The notes: generated by a model not told the origin, from the sequence alone. Shown: positions 10,857 through 18,387, counted from the first letter of the stretch. The stretch: 64,000 nucleotides of DNA from Candidatus Flexicrinis affinis (GCA_016716525.1 JADJWE010000004.1:62001-126000); one strand, 5' to 3'. A program made the numbers and translations.

Positions 10857-11105
10857 ATGCATTCAGAATGGGAGCTGAAACGGCATAGACATCATTCTCA
10901 CCTCTACGATCACCTGTCGGTGTGCGGACTATCCACCACCGAAACCATGCCGGAAGACACGTGCCAGTTCCTGTTTCAGTGCCCGCATTGCGACAGCGTA
11001 CTCCGGCCATTAGCGGGCGACTGTTGTGTATTCTGTTCGCACGGCACTGAAGTCTGCCCGTCTAAACAGCGCGAGCTTGCTCAACAGGACGCTGATTCCC
11101 AATGA
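10857..11105 (+). CDS. Small Cys-rich protein with GDCCVFCSHG motif
   Basis: 82 aa from ATG 10857. The C-terminal half holds six Cys: CPHCDSVLRP, GDCCVFCSHGTEVCP. I recognise the GDCCV(F/Y)CSYG...CP pattern as a small conserved protein of unknown function often found near rhodanese-type and TSUP genes. The CxxC pairs suggest a zinc ribbon or a thiol/persulfide carrier. The N-terminal part is His- and Cys-rich but not conserved to my knowledge. Its TGA overlaps the ATG of the epimerase gene (ATGA), so the two are translationally coupled. The palindrome at 10810-10825 lies just upstream. Confidence 0.75.
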   Translation: MHSEWELKRHRHHSHLYDHLSVCGLSTTETMPEDTCQFLFQCPHCDSVLRPLAGDCCVFCSHGTEVCPSKQRELAQQDADSQ

Positions 11106-11839
11106 TTCCACTGGCACGCACAACAATCCCGGCAGTGACCGCCGCGCAGATGCGCGAAGTCGACCGCCTCATGATCGAGGCCTACCACATTGATCTGATC
11201 CAGATGATGGAACACGCCGGGCGCAACTTGGCGCGCGTCGCACGCGAACGGTTCCTGAGTGGCAATCCGCTGGGCAAACGCGTTGTCGTGCTGGTGGGAA
11301 AAGGGGGAAATGGCGGTGGAGCGCTGGTCGCCGGCCGCTGGCTCGCCAACGCGGGCGCGGATGTCGTCGCGGTGATCGCGGCCGACCGGGATAAGTTCGC
11401 CCCGGTGCCTGCCCACCAGCTTCTAATTCTCGAGCGCATTGGCGTACCGATTCTGACGTTGGATGCCCCCGAGCTTTCGGTCCCTGCGAGTCTCATTGTG
11501 GATGGCGTGCTCGGCTACAGCCTTGCGGGTGCGCCCCGTGGCAGGGCGGCGGACATGATCCGCTGGGCGAACGCGGCAGGTAGTCCGATTCTCGCTCTCG
11601 ACGTCCCGTCAGGGCTAGACGCGACGACCGGCGAAGTAGAAGACCCGACCATCCACGCCAATGCGACGCTGACGCTGGCGCTTCCGAAATCGGGGCTGCT
11701 GGCCGATTCGGCACGTTCCGTTGTCGGCACGCTGTACGTCGCGAACATCAGCGTTCCGCCGGCGCTGTATGCCGAACCGTCGCTTGGTATTCACATCGGA
11801 CCGGTGTTCGCGCAGAGCGATGTCGTCCAGCTGTGGTGA
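11102..11839 (+). CDS. nnrE: NAD(P)H-hydrate epimerase (YjeF N-terminal domain)
   Basis: 245 aa. The YjeF-N fold is clear: VTAAQMREVDRLMIEAYHI at the start, MMEHAGRNLA, the glycine-rich VVVLVGKGGNGGGALVAGRWLA, LIVDGVLGYSLAGAPRG, and LALDVPSGLDATTG with the catalytic Asp region. The enzyme interconverts R- and S-NAD(P)HX so that a dehydratase can repair hydrated cofactors. It lacks the C-terminal ADP-dependent dehydratase domain that is often fused to it. In place of the usual GGNNGGDG the loop reads GKGGNGGGAL, one Asp fewer. It is coupled by a 4-bp overlap to the Cys-rich protein, so it belongs to the redox cluster. Confidence 0.85.
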   Translation: MIPLARTTIPAVTAAQMREVDRLMIEAYHIDLIQMMEHAGRNLARVARERFLSGNPLGKRVVVLVGKGGNGGGALVAGRWLANAGADVVAVIAADRDKFAPVPAHQLLILERIGVPILTLDAPELSVPASLIVDGVLGYSLAGAPRGRAADMIRWANAAGSPILALDVPSGLDATTGEVEDPTIHANATLTLALPKSGLLADSARSVVGTLYVANISVPPALYAEPSLGIHIGPVFAQSDVVQLW

Positions 11840-12210
11840 GACGGCCGAACGCCGACAACGTTGGCATTGAGGACGACCTCAGCACGACCTGCTCAGAATG
11901 CCGCATCGGCCACGCGAGACATCACCCTGACTGGTAGCATAGACGGCGTCTTGCACACTAGGTAAGCAAGCCCCCTGCGCAAGGGCAGTGCCACTGTTGG
12001 AGCTTCTCTCGAGATGCATAAGTCAATCGGACGGACAAAGCTCGATGCTTGATTGCAAGCTATACGGTCCTGCCAAACCTGATCTCGTGCGCTTGAGGAT
12101 CCTCTACTCCCCGTGAGCACACAATGGGAGCAAGAGCCCATCTTTGCTCCCCGTCAAAGGCGGAGTCTAGGGAGGCCGATGCGCTGTACCGTAGTGCGCC
12201 CGCGATTCGC
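11840..12210. other. Intergenic, no gene seen
   Basis: 370 bases between the convergent nnrE and rep genes. No open frame with recognisable content, no strong hairpin and no repeat was noticed. It may contain the left junction of the replicon-like module, but no attachment-site pair was found. Confidence 0.4.
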
Positions 12211-13311
12211 CTAACAACCTGCCGCCCCCAGCCCCCGCTCAACCATCGTCACCGCGACCGATCCCTCGCTGCCAAGAACTTCGCGACTCGCGAAGGCCAC
12301 GAGATGCCGCTGCGTGTTCGTGAGCACCGAATACGTGCGCGGATCCGCGACCTCGATCGTCAGTACGCCGTCCTCGAGACTGACTGCCGTCGCCATCCGG
12401 CTCAGTCGCCCGAGCTGTGGCAGTCGATCGCAGATCGCCCGCCACGCGACCGCCGCCGGATCCGACCTAACCGGCGCTGCGCCAGCATCGCGGGCGAGAC
12501 TCGGCGGCGGCCAGACGAGGTCCGCTGCCGTGTCGACAGTCTCGTATTGCGGGACAGGAATCGGTTCGATCTTCAGGGACATGATCTTTCGTTCGCCGGC
12601 GCGACCGGTCTGCTTCCACGCCCGCAGGATCCGGCGCACATAGGCGAGGCTGCGCTTCTCGTAGATGACCGCCTCCTGGATCGCGTCGCGGACCCATCCG
12701 GAACCGCAGTCTTTGACCAAGTCCGTGATGACCTGCATGGCCATCGCGGTGAGCGCGCCGATGTTTTCCTGATAGTCATTCAGCACCGATTGAAGCTCCG
12801 GATCGGCAGCGGCGGATGCAGGCGCGGGCTCGCGCGCGTTCTGGATCTCTTGAGTCTTATTACTCTGAGTCTGATTCTTTGATTCTGATTCGGGTCCAAA
12901 ATCTGCACCACCGTGGTTCAGAATTTGCACCACCGGTAGTGCGGGATTTGTACCACCGTGGTCCAAACCGCGCACCACGGGTGGTACAGGATGTGCACCA
13001 CGTGGTGCAAAGATTTGACTTCCCTCGCCGCAGATCGAGTAGCGGTTGCTGGTCAGATCACCCTGACCGCTCGGCTGCGCCTGCTTGCACAGATAGCCGA
13101 GATCGATGAGCGCCTTCACGGCACTGATCGCCGAGGTGCGACTGGTGCTGGCGTCGCGAGCAATTGTGGCGTAGCTTGGGAATGCGGATGCGGTATCGCT
13201 GCCGAAGCGGCGTGCGATGACCGCATAGATGCGCAGCTGGACGGCGGTCAGCCGCGGATCGAGCAGGACGGCATCGGGGATGCGCGTGAACGGAATAGCG
13301 GTCGCACTCAT
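12211..13311 (-). CDS. Plasmid-type replication initiator with DnaD-like domain
   Basis: 366 aa in three parts. Residues 15-90 form a winged helix (LTAVQLRIYAVIARRFG, YATIARDASTSRTSAISAVKALIDLGYL). Residues 98-165 are a low-complexity linker whose DNA contains the iterons. Residues 170-240 form a DnaD/DnaB2-type helical domain (LNDYQENIGALTAMAMQVI, YEKRSLAYVRRIL). The last 75 residues (WRAICDRLPQLGRL, VSLEDGVLTIEVADPRTY) resemble the small N-terminal domain of DnaA. Initiators of the RepA_N kind share the winged helix and carry their origin inside the gene. Together with parB and parA immediately upstream, this marks a low-copy replicon module. Confidence 0.8.
   Translation of the reverse strand: MSATAIPFTRIPDAVLLDPRLTAVQLRIYAVIARRFGSDTASAFPSYATIARDASTSRTSAISAVKALIDLGYLCKQAQPSGQGDLTSNRYSICGEGSQIFAPRGAHPVPPVVRGLDHGGTNPALPVVQILNHGGADFGPESESKNQTQSNKTQEIQNAREPAPASAAADPELQSVLNDYQENIGALTAMAMQVITDLVKDCGSGWVRDAIQEAVIYEKRSLAYVRRILRAWKQTGRAGERKIMSLKIEPIPVPQYETVDTAADLVWPPPSLARDAGAAPVRSDPAAVAWRAICDRLPQLGRLSRMATAVSLEDGVLTIEVADPRTYSVLTNTQRHLVAFASREVLGSEGSVAVTMVERGLGAAGC
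12855..12892. other. AT-richer repeated stretch beside the iterons
   Basis: Short imperfect repeats of the type CTGA(G/T)TC, TTGATTC and CTGATTC with lower GC than the surroundings, directly next to the iteron array. The position and composition would suit a DNA-unwinding element, but this is inference only. Confidence 0.4.
12905..13008. repeat. Five iterons inside the rep coding sequence (candidate replication origin)
   Basis: Five copies of a GCACCAC(C)GTGGT-type palindromic unit start at 12905, 12927, 12950, 12972 and 12995, that is every 22-23 bp, about two helical turns. The last copy forms a perfect 14-bp palindrome, GCACCACGTGGTGC. The spacer between units is not conserved. Regular spacing on one DNA face beside an initiator gene is typical of iterons bound by the initiator's winged helix. 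Confidence 0.75.
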
Positions 13312-13531
13312 GACGCACTGCCTATCGGGGCGGCGTTCTCAGATCGATTGTGGCAAGGCTTCGTTTCGTGATTCGTCCTGCTCGGCACGATCGGGCGGGC
13401 ACGTGGCGTACAGGCGTGGGGCAGTACAGGATCGGGAAGCATGAGGTCCCTCCAGCAGCAGGCAATGTGGAATAGAGGCCGCGTCGAAAAACGCAGCGCG
13501 AATTCGGATGTCAGTTGCAGGAGGGCGGGGG

Positions 13532-13573
13532 CTGTGCTACAGTGTGATTGTCGATGTCACATCTGTAGCACAG
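13532..13573. promoter_or_regulatory. Long inverted repeat between rep and parB (candidate centromere or operator)
   Basis: Outer arms CTGTGCTACAG (13532-13542) and CTGTAGCACAG (13563-13573) are exact reverse complements. Inner arms TGTGA and TCACA flank a 9-nt centre, with one extra base on the right. It lies in the noncoding gap between rep and parB, where a parS-like partition site or an operator would be expected. Confidence 0.5.
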
Positions 13574-13582
13574 TGTTTCCCT

Positions 13583-13614
13583 GCCCACCTGCCTTCCTGC
13601 ATGTGGGCCTTTTG
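13583..13614 (+). terminator. Possible rightward terminator
   Basis: Six-bp arms GCCCAC and GTGGGC with a 14-nt loop, followed by CTTTTGTTTG. No rightward gene precedes it, so it could end a small transcript that includes the inverted repeat at 13532-13573. Weak call. Confidence 0.4.
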
Positions 13615-13658
13615 TTTGTTCAGGGCGGATCGCGTACTCGTTTCACGTCGTCATCTCC

Positions 13659-13684
13659 AAAAGGTTCGGGTGCCCGAACCTTTT
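13659..13684 (-). terminator. Terminator after parB
   Basis: The stem GGTTCGGG / CCCGAACC is flanked by A and T runs on both sides, a symmetric intrinsic terminator. It begins at the parB stop codon and should end leftward transcription from parA-parB before rep. Confidence 0.8.
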
Positions 13685-14877
13685 TACTTCGCCGCCAGCT
13701 GAGCCAAGACCTCAGATAGCACTCGCTGTAAGGCCTGCAAACGTGCATACGCGATGTCTGCGTCGCCTTCCTGTCTGATCAATGCTTTCGCGATGTCTGC
13801 AGGCGACAGCGACGCGACTGTCTGCGTCATCCTGGCCACTTTCATCGCTGCGGCCGGCGGTCTGTCGACCATGCTGATGTTGTCTTCTTCCATCTCGCTT
13901 CCTTCACAAAGTTCCTTGACTTGTTTGCTTGAAAGGCCCAAGTCGACGATCTGCCGAACCACTTCTGCGTGATACTCCACCGGAAGGGGAAGCACATACC
14001 GAAGCTTGTACTGCTCAATGCCGTGACGGTCGGCAAGTTCAAGCGCCTCATCCGATAGTCGAAGCAATGCCTTGAGTTCGCTGAAGTACGTCTTCTTCAT
14101 GCCGCCCATCGCGCTGAGGATCGCTTCGGTGTATTCGCGCTTGCCGCGTAGATCGAGGTCGAGCGCCTGTCGGTAGAAGTCGTTGGTGACGGCGCCGTCC
14201 GGGATGTCGTAGCCGTGCACCGTGAGCAGCAGGAGGGCAGCCTGTCGGGCCATCGCCACTGCCGACAACCCGCTGCGCGCCGTGTTCTCCCGTGCTTGCC
14301 GGAACACCGATGACCTCTCGGTCGGGATCACGATGCATGGGATCATGCCGTCTCCGGTGTAGTTCGGGATGAAGTCGCGCAGCAGCCATGACGCCCAGTA
14401 ACGTCGTTCGCCAGTCTCGATCCGGAACTGCTGCACGACGCCGCGGGACACATCGACCACAGTCAACGGGTTGACCTGTCCGTCGTCACGGATCGTGACC
14501 GCGAGGTTGACCAGATCGTGCAATAGCTGCTCTTCCGGCGACAGCTGAACGTCAGGAGCGTCAGGGGCGTCGTCATCGGGATTTGGCAGCAGTTCGAGCA
14601 CGTTGCTGAACGGACGTCCGCGCTGCCGCGCCGAGACTTGTACGAGCTGGACCAGTCCGCGCAGGGCTTGCGTCGGCGTCATCCGGCCGGCGTGGAAGTC
14701 GAAGTGCAGATGCTCGGGCAGCACCCGCCGTGGCTGAATGGGATCCGGTCGCACCATCTCGAGCAGCAATCGCTCGACGCGAAGGCCCGAATCGGTGAAC
14801 TGCGGTTGTCCGCCCGCCAGCATGTCGGCGGTAACGCTGTCAAGGAGTTCGTCAATGCGATGGTTCTGTCGTTTCAT
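13684..14877 (-). CDS. parB: ParB-type partition protein
   Basis: 397 aa from ATG 14877, which overlaps the parA stop as ATGA. The ParB/Srx-type region covers about residues 120-215: VNLAVTIRDDGQVNPLTVVDV and FRIETGERRYWASWLL, the family's G-x-R-R box. An HTH-rich central region follows (ILSAMGGMKKTYFSELKALLRLSDEALELAD, GLSSKQVKELCEG). A C-terminal helical segment is probably for dimerisation. It binds centromere DNA and loads ParA-driven segregation. The N-terminal 100 residues include VRPDPIQPRRVLPEH, which resembles ParB box I, followed by a long spacer, so the core looks split by an insertion. Located between parA and rep. Confidence 0.85.
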   Translation of the reverse strand: MKRQNHRIDELLDSVTADMLAGGQPQFTDSGLRVERLLLEMVRPDPIQPRRVLPEHLHFDFHAGRMTPTQALRGLVQLVQVSARQRGRPFSNVLELLPNPDDDAPDAPDVQLSPEEQLLHDLVNLAVTIRDDGQVNPLTVVDVSRGVVQQFRIETGERRYWASWLLRDFIPNYTGDGMIPCIVIPTERSSVFRQARENTARSGLSAVAMARQAALLLLTVHGYDIPDGAVTNDFYRQALDLDLRGKREYTEAILSAMGGMKKTYFSELKALLRLSDEALELADRHGIEQYKLRYVLPLPVEYHAEVVRQIVDLGLSSKQVKELCEGSEMEEDNISMVDRPPAAAMKVARMTQTVASLSPADIAKALIRQEGDADIAYARLQALQRVLSEVLAQLAAK

Positions 14878-15698
14878 GCCGCACCGCCTGCCATGATCTG
14901 CATGAGCCGGACGATGACACTCATGTACGCTTTGCTGGCTGGAGCGTTCGGATCGTAGGTGAAGATGCTCTGGTGGCACTGATGCGCGTACGAGACCGCC
15001 TCGTTGACCGGCACGACGCCAAGCAGCAGCGGCCCGAGCACATTGTGCGCCTTGAGCTCGTCAAGCAGATACCGATGTCCGCGCACCCGCGTGTTCATCT
15101 TGGTGACGAGGATGCCGCTGACGCGCAGGTTCGGTTGACGCCAGCCATCGCGGATCTCGTTGATCTTGCCGATTACGCTCATCAGCCCGACCGTTTCGAG
15201 GTAGCGCGGCTCGACCGGCACGATCGCGTCGGTGGCAGCGATCAACGCCATCTCGGTCATGAGCGAAAACGACGGCCGTGTGTCGATCACGACGGCGGCG
15301 TAGTGCTGCGCGACCTGGTTGAGCGGATCGGCGAGGCGGTACGGTGCGCCGGCCAGCCCGTTCAGTTCGCGCTCGGCGCCTTCCAGCATCGACGAGGCCG
15401 GCAGGACGTGCAGATTCTCGTCCCACGTCGAGGGCACGATCGACCGCAGAAGCGTCTGTGCCGCGTTCTGCCGATCGGCCATCAGGACGGTGTACAGGCT
15501 GTTGTGCGCGCCGTAATCCTTCGAACCGGTGGTGACGAGCGTGGCGTGCGCCTGACTATCCGTGTCAATCAGCAGCACGCGCGGGTTGGCAGCGCCGGTG
15601 TGTCGTAGCATCGAGACGATGCCATACGCAGCATTGGTGGATGATGTCGTCTTAGACGTGCCACCCTTGTGGTTGGTAAATACGAAAACGCGAGTCAT
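14874..15698 (-). CDS. parA: ParA-type partition ATPase
   Basis: 274 aa from ATG 15698, with AGAGGT about 8 bp upstream. It has a deviant Walker A NHKGGTSKTTSS at residues 8-19, where the usual KGGxGK glycine is Ser. A LLIDTDSQAHAT Walker A' strand, VVIDTRPSFSLMTEMAL (Walker B region) and PVEPRYLETVGL follow. It belongs to the small ParA/Soj group without an N-terminal DNA-binding domain. It should form ATP-dependent DNA-bound patches that move ParB-parS complexes. The 3' end is coupled to parB by a 4-bp overlap. Upstream lie about 170 bp of noncoding DNA that should hold its promoter. Confidence 0.9.
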   Translation of the reverse strand: MTRVFVFTNHKGGTSKTTSSTNAAYGIVSMLRHTGAANPRVLLIDTDSQAHATLVTTGSKDYGAHNSLYTVLMADRQNAAQTLLRSIVPSTWDENLHVLPASSMLEGAERELNGLAGAPYRLADPLNQVAQHYAAVVIDTRPSFSLMTEMALIAATDAIVPVEPRYLETVGLMSVIGKINEIRDGWRQPNLRVSGILVTKMNTRVRGHRYLLDELKAHNVLGPLLLGVVPVNEAVSYAHQCHQSIFTYDPNAPASKAYMSVIVRLMQIMAGGAA

Positions 15699-16008
15699 GT
15701 GCCATACCTCTCGAACCCAACATCCTGTCGATTTCGCTGCGGCTGGCGAGTGCTTATCGGACCTGTGGTAGAGTGGCATCCGGAAGCCTTGCTGACGCGA
15801 GCAGCGAGCTTCAAGGCGGGCGGGGGAGGGGCATCTCCTCCGCTCACCGCTAAAGCCGATTTTCGTTAGGGCAGACAGGAGAGTGGTTGTTGACGCTTAT
15901 AGTAGGCAATTGAGGCGAGGAATTGAGCAAGGCTCAGACGCGTGTTGCGCTCGGACTGACTCCAGGCTGTGGAGACAGAGTGGACGTGACTCGAACATTG
16001 TTCGGGGG
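15699..16008. other. Intergenic upstream of parA, possible rightward small transcript
   Basis: About 310 bases without a supported gene. On the + strand a TTGACG at about 15889 precedes a short stretch that ends at a textbook terminator (16009-16040), so a small RNA of roughly 120 nt is possible. No known RNA family was recognised. Confidence 0.3.
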
Positions 16009-16040
16009 AAACGCCGGAGAACAACTCTCCGGCGTTTTTT
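16009..16040 (+). terminator. Intrinsic terminator, rightward
   Basis: Arms AAACGCCGGAGA and TCTCCGGCGTTT, 5-nt loop ACAAC, followed by TTT. A perfect 12-bp stem with a T tract on the + strand. No rightward protein gene precedes it. Confidence 0.85.
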
Positions 16041-16059
16041 GTTGCCTTTCGCCCACGCT

Positions 16060-16131
16060 TCACCGTTTTCTCAATGCGCGGTTTCTCACGGGCAGATAGC
16101 CCATAATCATCTTGCTTTCCGGACGTGCCAT
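16060..16131 (-). pseudogene. Possible N-terminal remnant of a plasmid-type gene
   Basis: A leftward frame from ATG 16131 encodes about 23 codons beginning MARPESKMIMGYLP and then stops. The MARPE-x-K-x-x-x-GY-x-P opening resembles the first residues of plasmid-borne DUF6094-type proteins, but the match is short. Read as debris next to the replicon module, at low confidence. Confidence 0.25.
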
Positions 16132-16153
16132 GTGGGTTGTCTCCTGGAATCAA

Positions 16154-16186
16154 AAAGCATCTGCGCTTTGCAGCTACAGATGCTTT
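16154..16186 (-). terminator. Terminator of the MerR-family gene
   Basis: Arms AAAGCATCTG and CAGATGCTTT with a 13-nt loop. On the - strand the stem is followed by TTTG. It lies 59 bp beyond the stop of the leftward regulator gene. Confidence 0.8.
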
Positions 16187-16244
16187 GCGGTCAGTTACCG
16201 AAGGGATGGTTCAGCGTAACAACAGCGTGTTCGTCAGCTTCGCT

Positions 16245-17066
16245 TCACCCCGTCGGCTGCACCGGATACTGCACCTCAGTCGTCGAGTCGCTGTAATCGT
16301 CGGGATTGTGTTTGATGTATACCTCACGGTACGCGCCAACGATCTGATAGCGGTTCGCCTCGATCCATTGCAGGATTGCCGTGTGAAGTTGGGTGAAGTC
16401 TTCGAAGTTCCCGTGATGTACCGCCGATGCGACCTGTGTTTCCGGCAGTTTGTACACCTGAATGCGCTCCGTGCCGGTTGATGCGCAGTTGACGGGGACT
16501 GCGGCTTCTGCGACTTCATCGGTGATCACCTCAGCCGCCTGATGCCAAACCGCAAAGTGCGGACCCGTGATGGTGCATTTTGCGTCTTTGATGTAAGACG
16601 CCACTTCCATGAAAGCAGGATTGAGATATTCAGGAACCTGATCATTGGTCGGGATCGTGACCCGACGTGATACCACGGTCATCGCCGGAACGGTCTTGAG
16701 AACCACATCGTAAGGGGACATGCTTTCCTCCAGTTCGATCTGTTTGAGACGCGCGGCTATTCGCGCCAACCGTGCCTGCTCCTCATTCACAAGCTGCTCT
16801 GTCTCGGCATGTTTCAGCATGAGCATTCCTTTCAGCTGATCGAGCGATAAGCGGTCATTCAGCACGTGCCCGATCTGCTCGAGTGAAAAGCCCAAATCCT
16901 TGAGTGCCAGAATACGATTGAGACGTGGCAGTTGTGCAACCGAGTAGTAACGGTAGCCCGAAGCACGATCGATGCTGCTCGGCTTCAGCAGGCCGATGTC
17001 GTCGTAGTGACGCAGCGTGACGACCGATACCTGCCCTAGCCGTGCAAAGTCGCCGATTCTGATCAT
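16245..17066 (-). CDS. MerR-family regulator with GyrI-like effector domain (BmrR type)
   Basis: 273 aa. The N-terminal MerR winged helix is at residues 1-70: MIRIGDFARLGQVSVVTLRHYDDIGLL with the typical R-H/Y-YD-x-x-GLL, then GYRYY and LGFSLEQIG. A coiled-coil dimer helix (about 75-115) and a C-terminal GyrI-like ligand-binding domain (about 122-270, with FAVWHQ and a closing VEVQYPVQ-like strand) follow. BmrR-type proteins bind hydrophobic cationic drugs and activate an efflux gene by untwisting an over-long promoter. Here the only obvious target is its own promoter, because no transporter gene is adjacent. Confidence 0.9.
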   Translation of the reverse strand: MIRIGDFARLGQVSVVTLRHYDDIGLLKPSSIDRASGYRYYSVAQLPRLNRILALKDLGFSLEQIGHVLNDRLSLDQLKGMLMLKHAETEQLVNEEQARLARIAARLKQIELEESMSPYDVVLKTVPAMTVVSRRVTIPTNDQVPEYLNPAFMEVASYIKDAKCTITGPHFAVWHQAAEVITDEVAEAAVPVNCASTGTERIQVYKLPETQVASAVHHGNFEDFTQLHTAILQWIEANRYQIVGAYREVYIKHNPDDYSDSTTEVQYPVQPTG

Positions 17067-17096
17067 GATGGTGTATCTCCGCGCGAAGATGATGAC

Positions 17097-17127
17097 AGCT
17101 TACAGTCTCAGGTAACCTGAAAGTCAA
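17097..17127 (-). promoter_or_regulatory. MerR-type promoter with 19-bp spacer and operator palindrome
   Basis: On the - strand, -35 TTGACT (17127-17122) and -10 TAAGCT (17102-17097) are separated by 19 bp. The spacer holds the dyad TCAGGT-T-ACCTGA. This over-long spacer with a dyad between the boxes is the diagnostic MerR-family promoter. It lies about 30 bp upstream of the regulator's start, so autoregulation is likely. Confidence 0.8.
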
Positions 17128-17142
17128 GCACCAAACGCCGAT

Positions 17143-17557
17143 TCACGGCAATTGGATCACGCCCTGCTCCCGTCCGCCTGCGATCAGTCGAGTCCACGCA
17201 TCGACGTCGAGATCGAAGGTGAGCAGGTCGATCCGGCCGGCCAGCACGCGCGGACTGTATCCCTGCCCAGCCAGTGACTTGCAGTCCGAATTCGCTCTTG
17301 GATGTGGAAACCGGACGATCCGGCCAGAATCAGTGCCGGGATGTTTCCTATCACCCTTTTGGCTACGTAAGTGCTGTCCGCGTATCGAACCAGATCAGTA
17401 ATCGAGCCACATCCGTCTCATGCCAATACTCGACTCGCGCTGGTATCGAGTTCAGGGCTGCCTCCCACGACTGATGGTTGCAGGTGGCGGCAGACACGAT
17501 CGCACTGTCCCGCGCCAGCGCCTGCCGGACAACGTGAGGAACCAAACCTAGAGACAC
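17143..17557 (-). pseudogene. Degenerate gene remnants
   Basis: One leftward frame ending at 17143 gives protein-like sequence (YSPRVLAGRIDLLTFDLDVD then WTRLIAGGREQG) that fades upstream of about 17290. A second leftward frame ending at 17363 (VEYWHETDVARLLIWFDTR) has similar composition. They may be pieces of one or two broken genes cut by the adjacent insertion sequence. No family was recognised. Confidence 0.3.
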
Positions 17558-17597
17558 TTTCAGACCGGATGAGCCATGTCACTGAAGGAGATTCCTC

Positions 17598-17868
17598 ATG
17601 GCTGAGAACGAGAAAAGAGTGCCGTGCGAGCAAGTGGTCCGTGCCATTCGCCGTTAGAACCGGCGCAAATTCAGCGCGGACGAGAAGATCCGCATCGTGT
17701 TGGACGGGTTGCGCGGCGAGGGCAGTATCACGGATCTGTGCCGCCGCGAAGGCATCCATTCCAATCAGTACTACACCTGGAGCAAGGAATTCCTCGAAGC
17801 GGCGAAACGGCGCGCTGTTTTCGCTACCGACACCGCCCGTACCTCCAAGGATGAGATCAAGCACGGAC
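17598..17868 (+). pseudogene. Truncated IS3-type transposase orfA with an internal stop
   Basis: Reads MAENEKRVPCEQVVRAIRR, then an amber stop at 17655-17657, then continues in frame as RRKFSADEKIRIVLDGLRGE...ITDLCRREGIHSNQYYTWSKEFLEA. This is the helix-turn-helix orfA of IS3-like elements (DUF1153/transposase_8 style). The frame ends where the next gene begins, after about 85 codons, and no orfB with a DDE domain follows. An inactive left-end relic of an insertion sequence. Confidence 0.8.
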
Positions 17869-18387
17869 GTAGGCTAGCCGGAGTACATCGTCGTCCATCT
17901 GGTCATAACTCAGGAGGCGAAGCGGCGGGCGGGGGCCGGCGAAATACGGTGTGCCGCTGCCAAGCACGACGGGGTGCAGGTAGATGCGATACTCGTCGAT
18001 CAGGCCCAATTCGGTGAGGCTCTGCGCCAACTGTGGCCCAGCGACTTCGATCTCGCCGGTGTGCTCGGCCTTCAACGTGCGGACCACGCTCGCCAGATCA
18101 CCGCCGACAATCGTGGCGTTGGGGCCAACCGACTTCAACGAGCGCGACACGACCCATTTCGGATGGCTCCGCCACGCCGCCGCAAAGGCATGTTCGTCTG
18201 CATCCCATTCCGCGCGATCTTCGTCCCAATATGACATGAGCTCATAGAGGGTGCGGCCGTACAGACTGCCCGCCTGTCCCTTCGCCTGTTCGATGAAATG
18301 GCGAAACAGCTTCGGGCTTGGCCCGAACGCCGTGTGGTCTACGTAGCCGTCAAGAGACTGATTCATACCGAACACGATCTTCGCCAT
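17857..18387 (-). CDS. RibD C-terminal/dihydrofolate reductase-like protein
   Basis: 176 aa from ATG 18387, with AGGAC 6 bp upstream. It is a DHFR-like fold of the RibD_C family: MAKIVFGMNQSLDGYVD at the first strand and loop, LYGRTLYELMSYW, KWVVSRSLKSVGPNATIV, GEIEVAGPQLAQSLTELGLIDEYRIYLHPVVLGSG and the closing LRLLSYDQMDDDVLRLAY. These proteins bind NADPH and reduce small pterin- or flavin-pathway-like substrates; most, like this one, have no assigned role. The 3' end abuts and slightly overlaps the IS relic, so the insertion may have landed just behind it. Confidence 0.85.
   Translation of the reverse strand: MAKIVFGMNQSLDGYVDHTAFGPSPKLFRHFIEQAKGQAGSLYGRTLYELMSYWDEDRAEWDADEHAFAAAWRSHPKWVVSRSLKSVGPNATIVGGDLASVVRTLKAEHTGEIEVAGPQLAQSLTELGLIDEYRIYLHPVVLGSGTPYFAGPRPPLRLLSYDQMDDDVLRLAYVRA

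Noticed and set aside
12905..13008. CRISPR-like short regular repeats
   Set aside because: Units are only 12-14 bp, palindromic, with 8-10-bp gaps inside a coding sequence, and no cas genes are near. Iterons explain them better.
15866..16153. 95-codon leftward frame
   Set aside because: It runs through a perfect terminator hairpin and shows no protein-like conservation.
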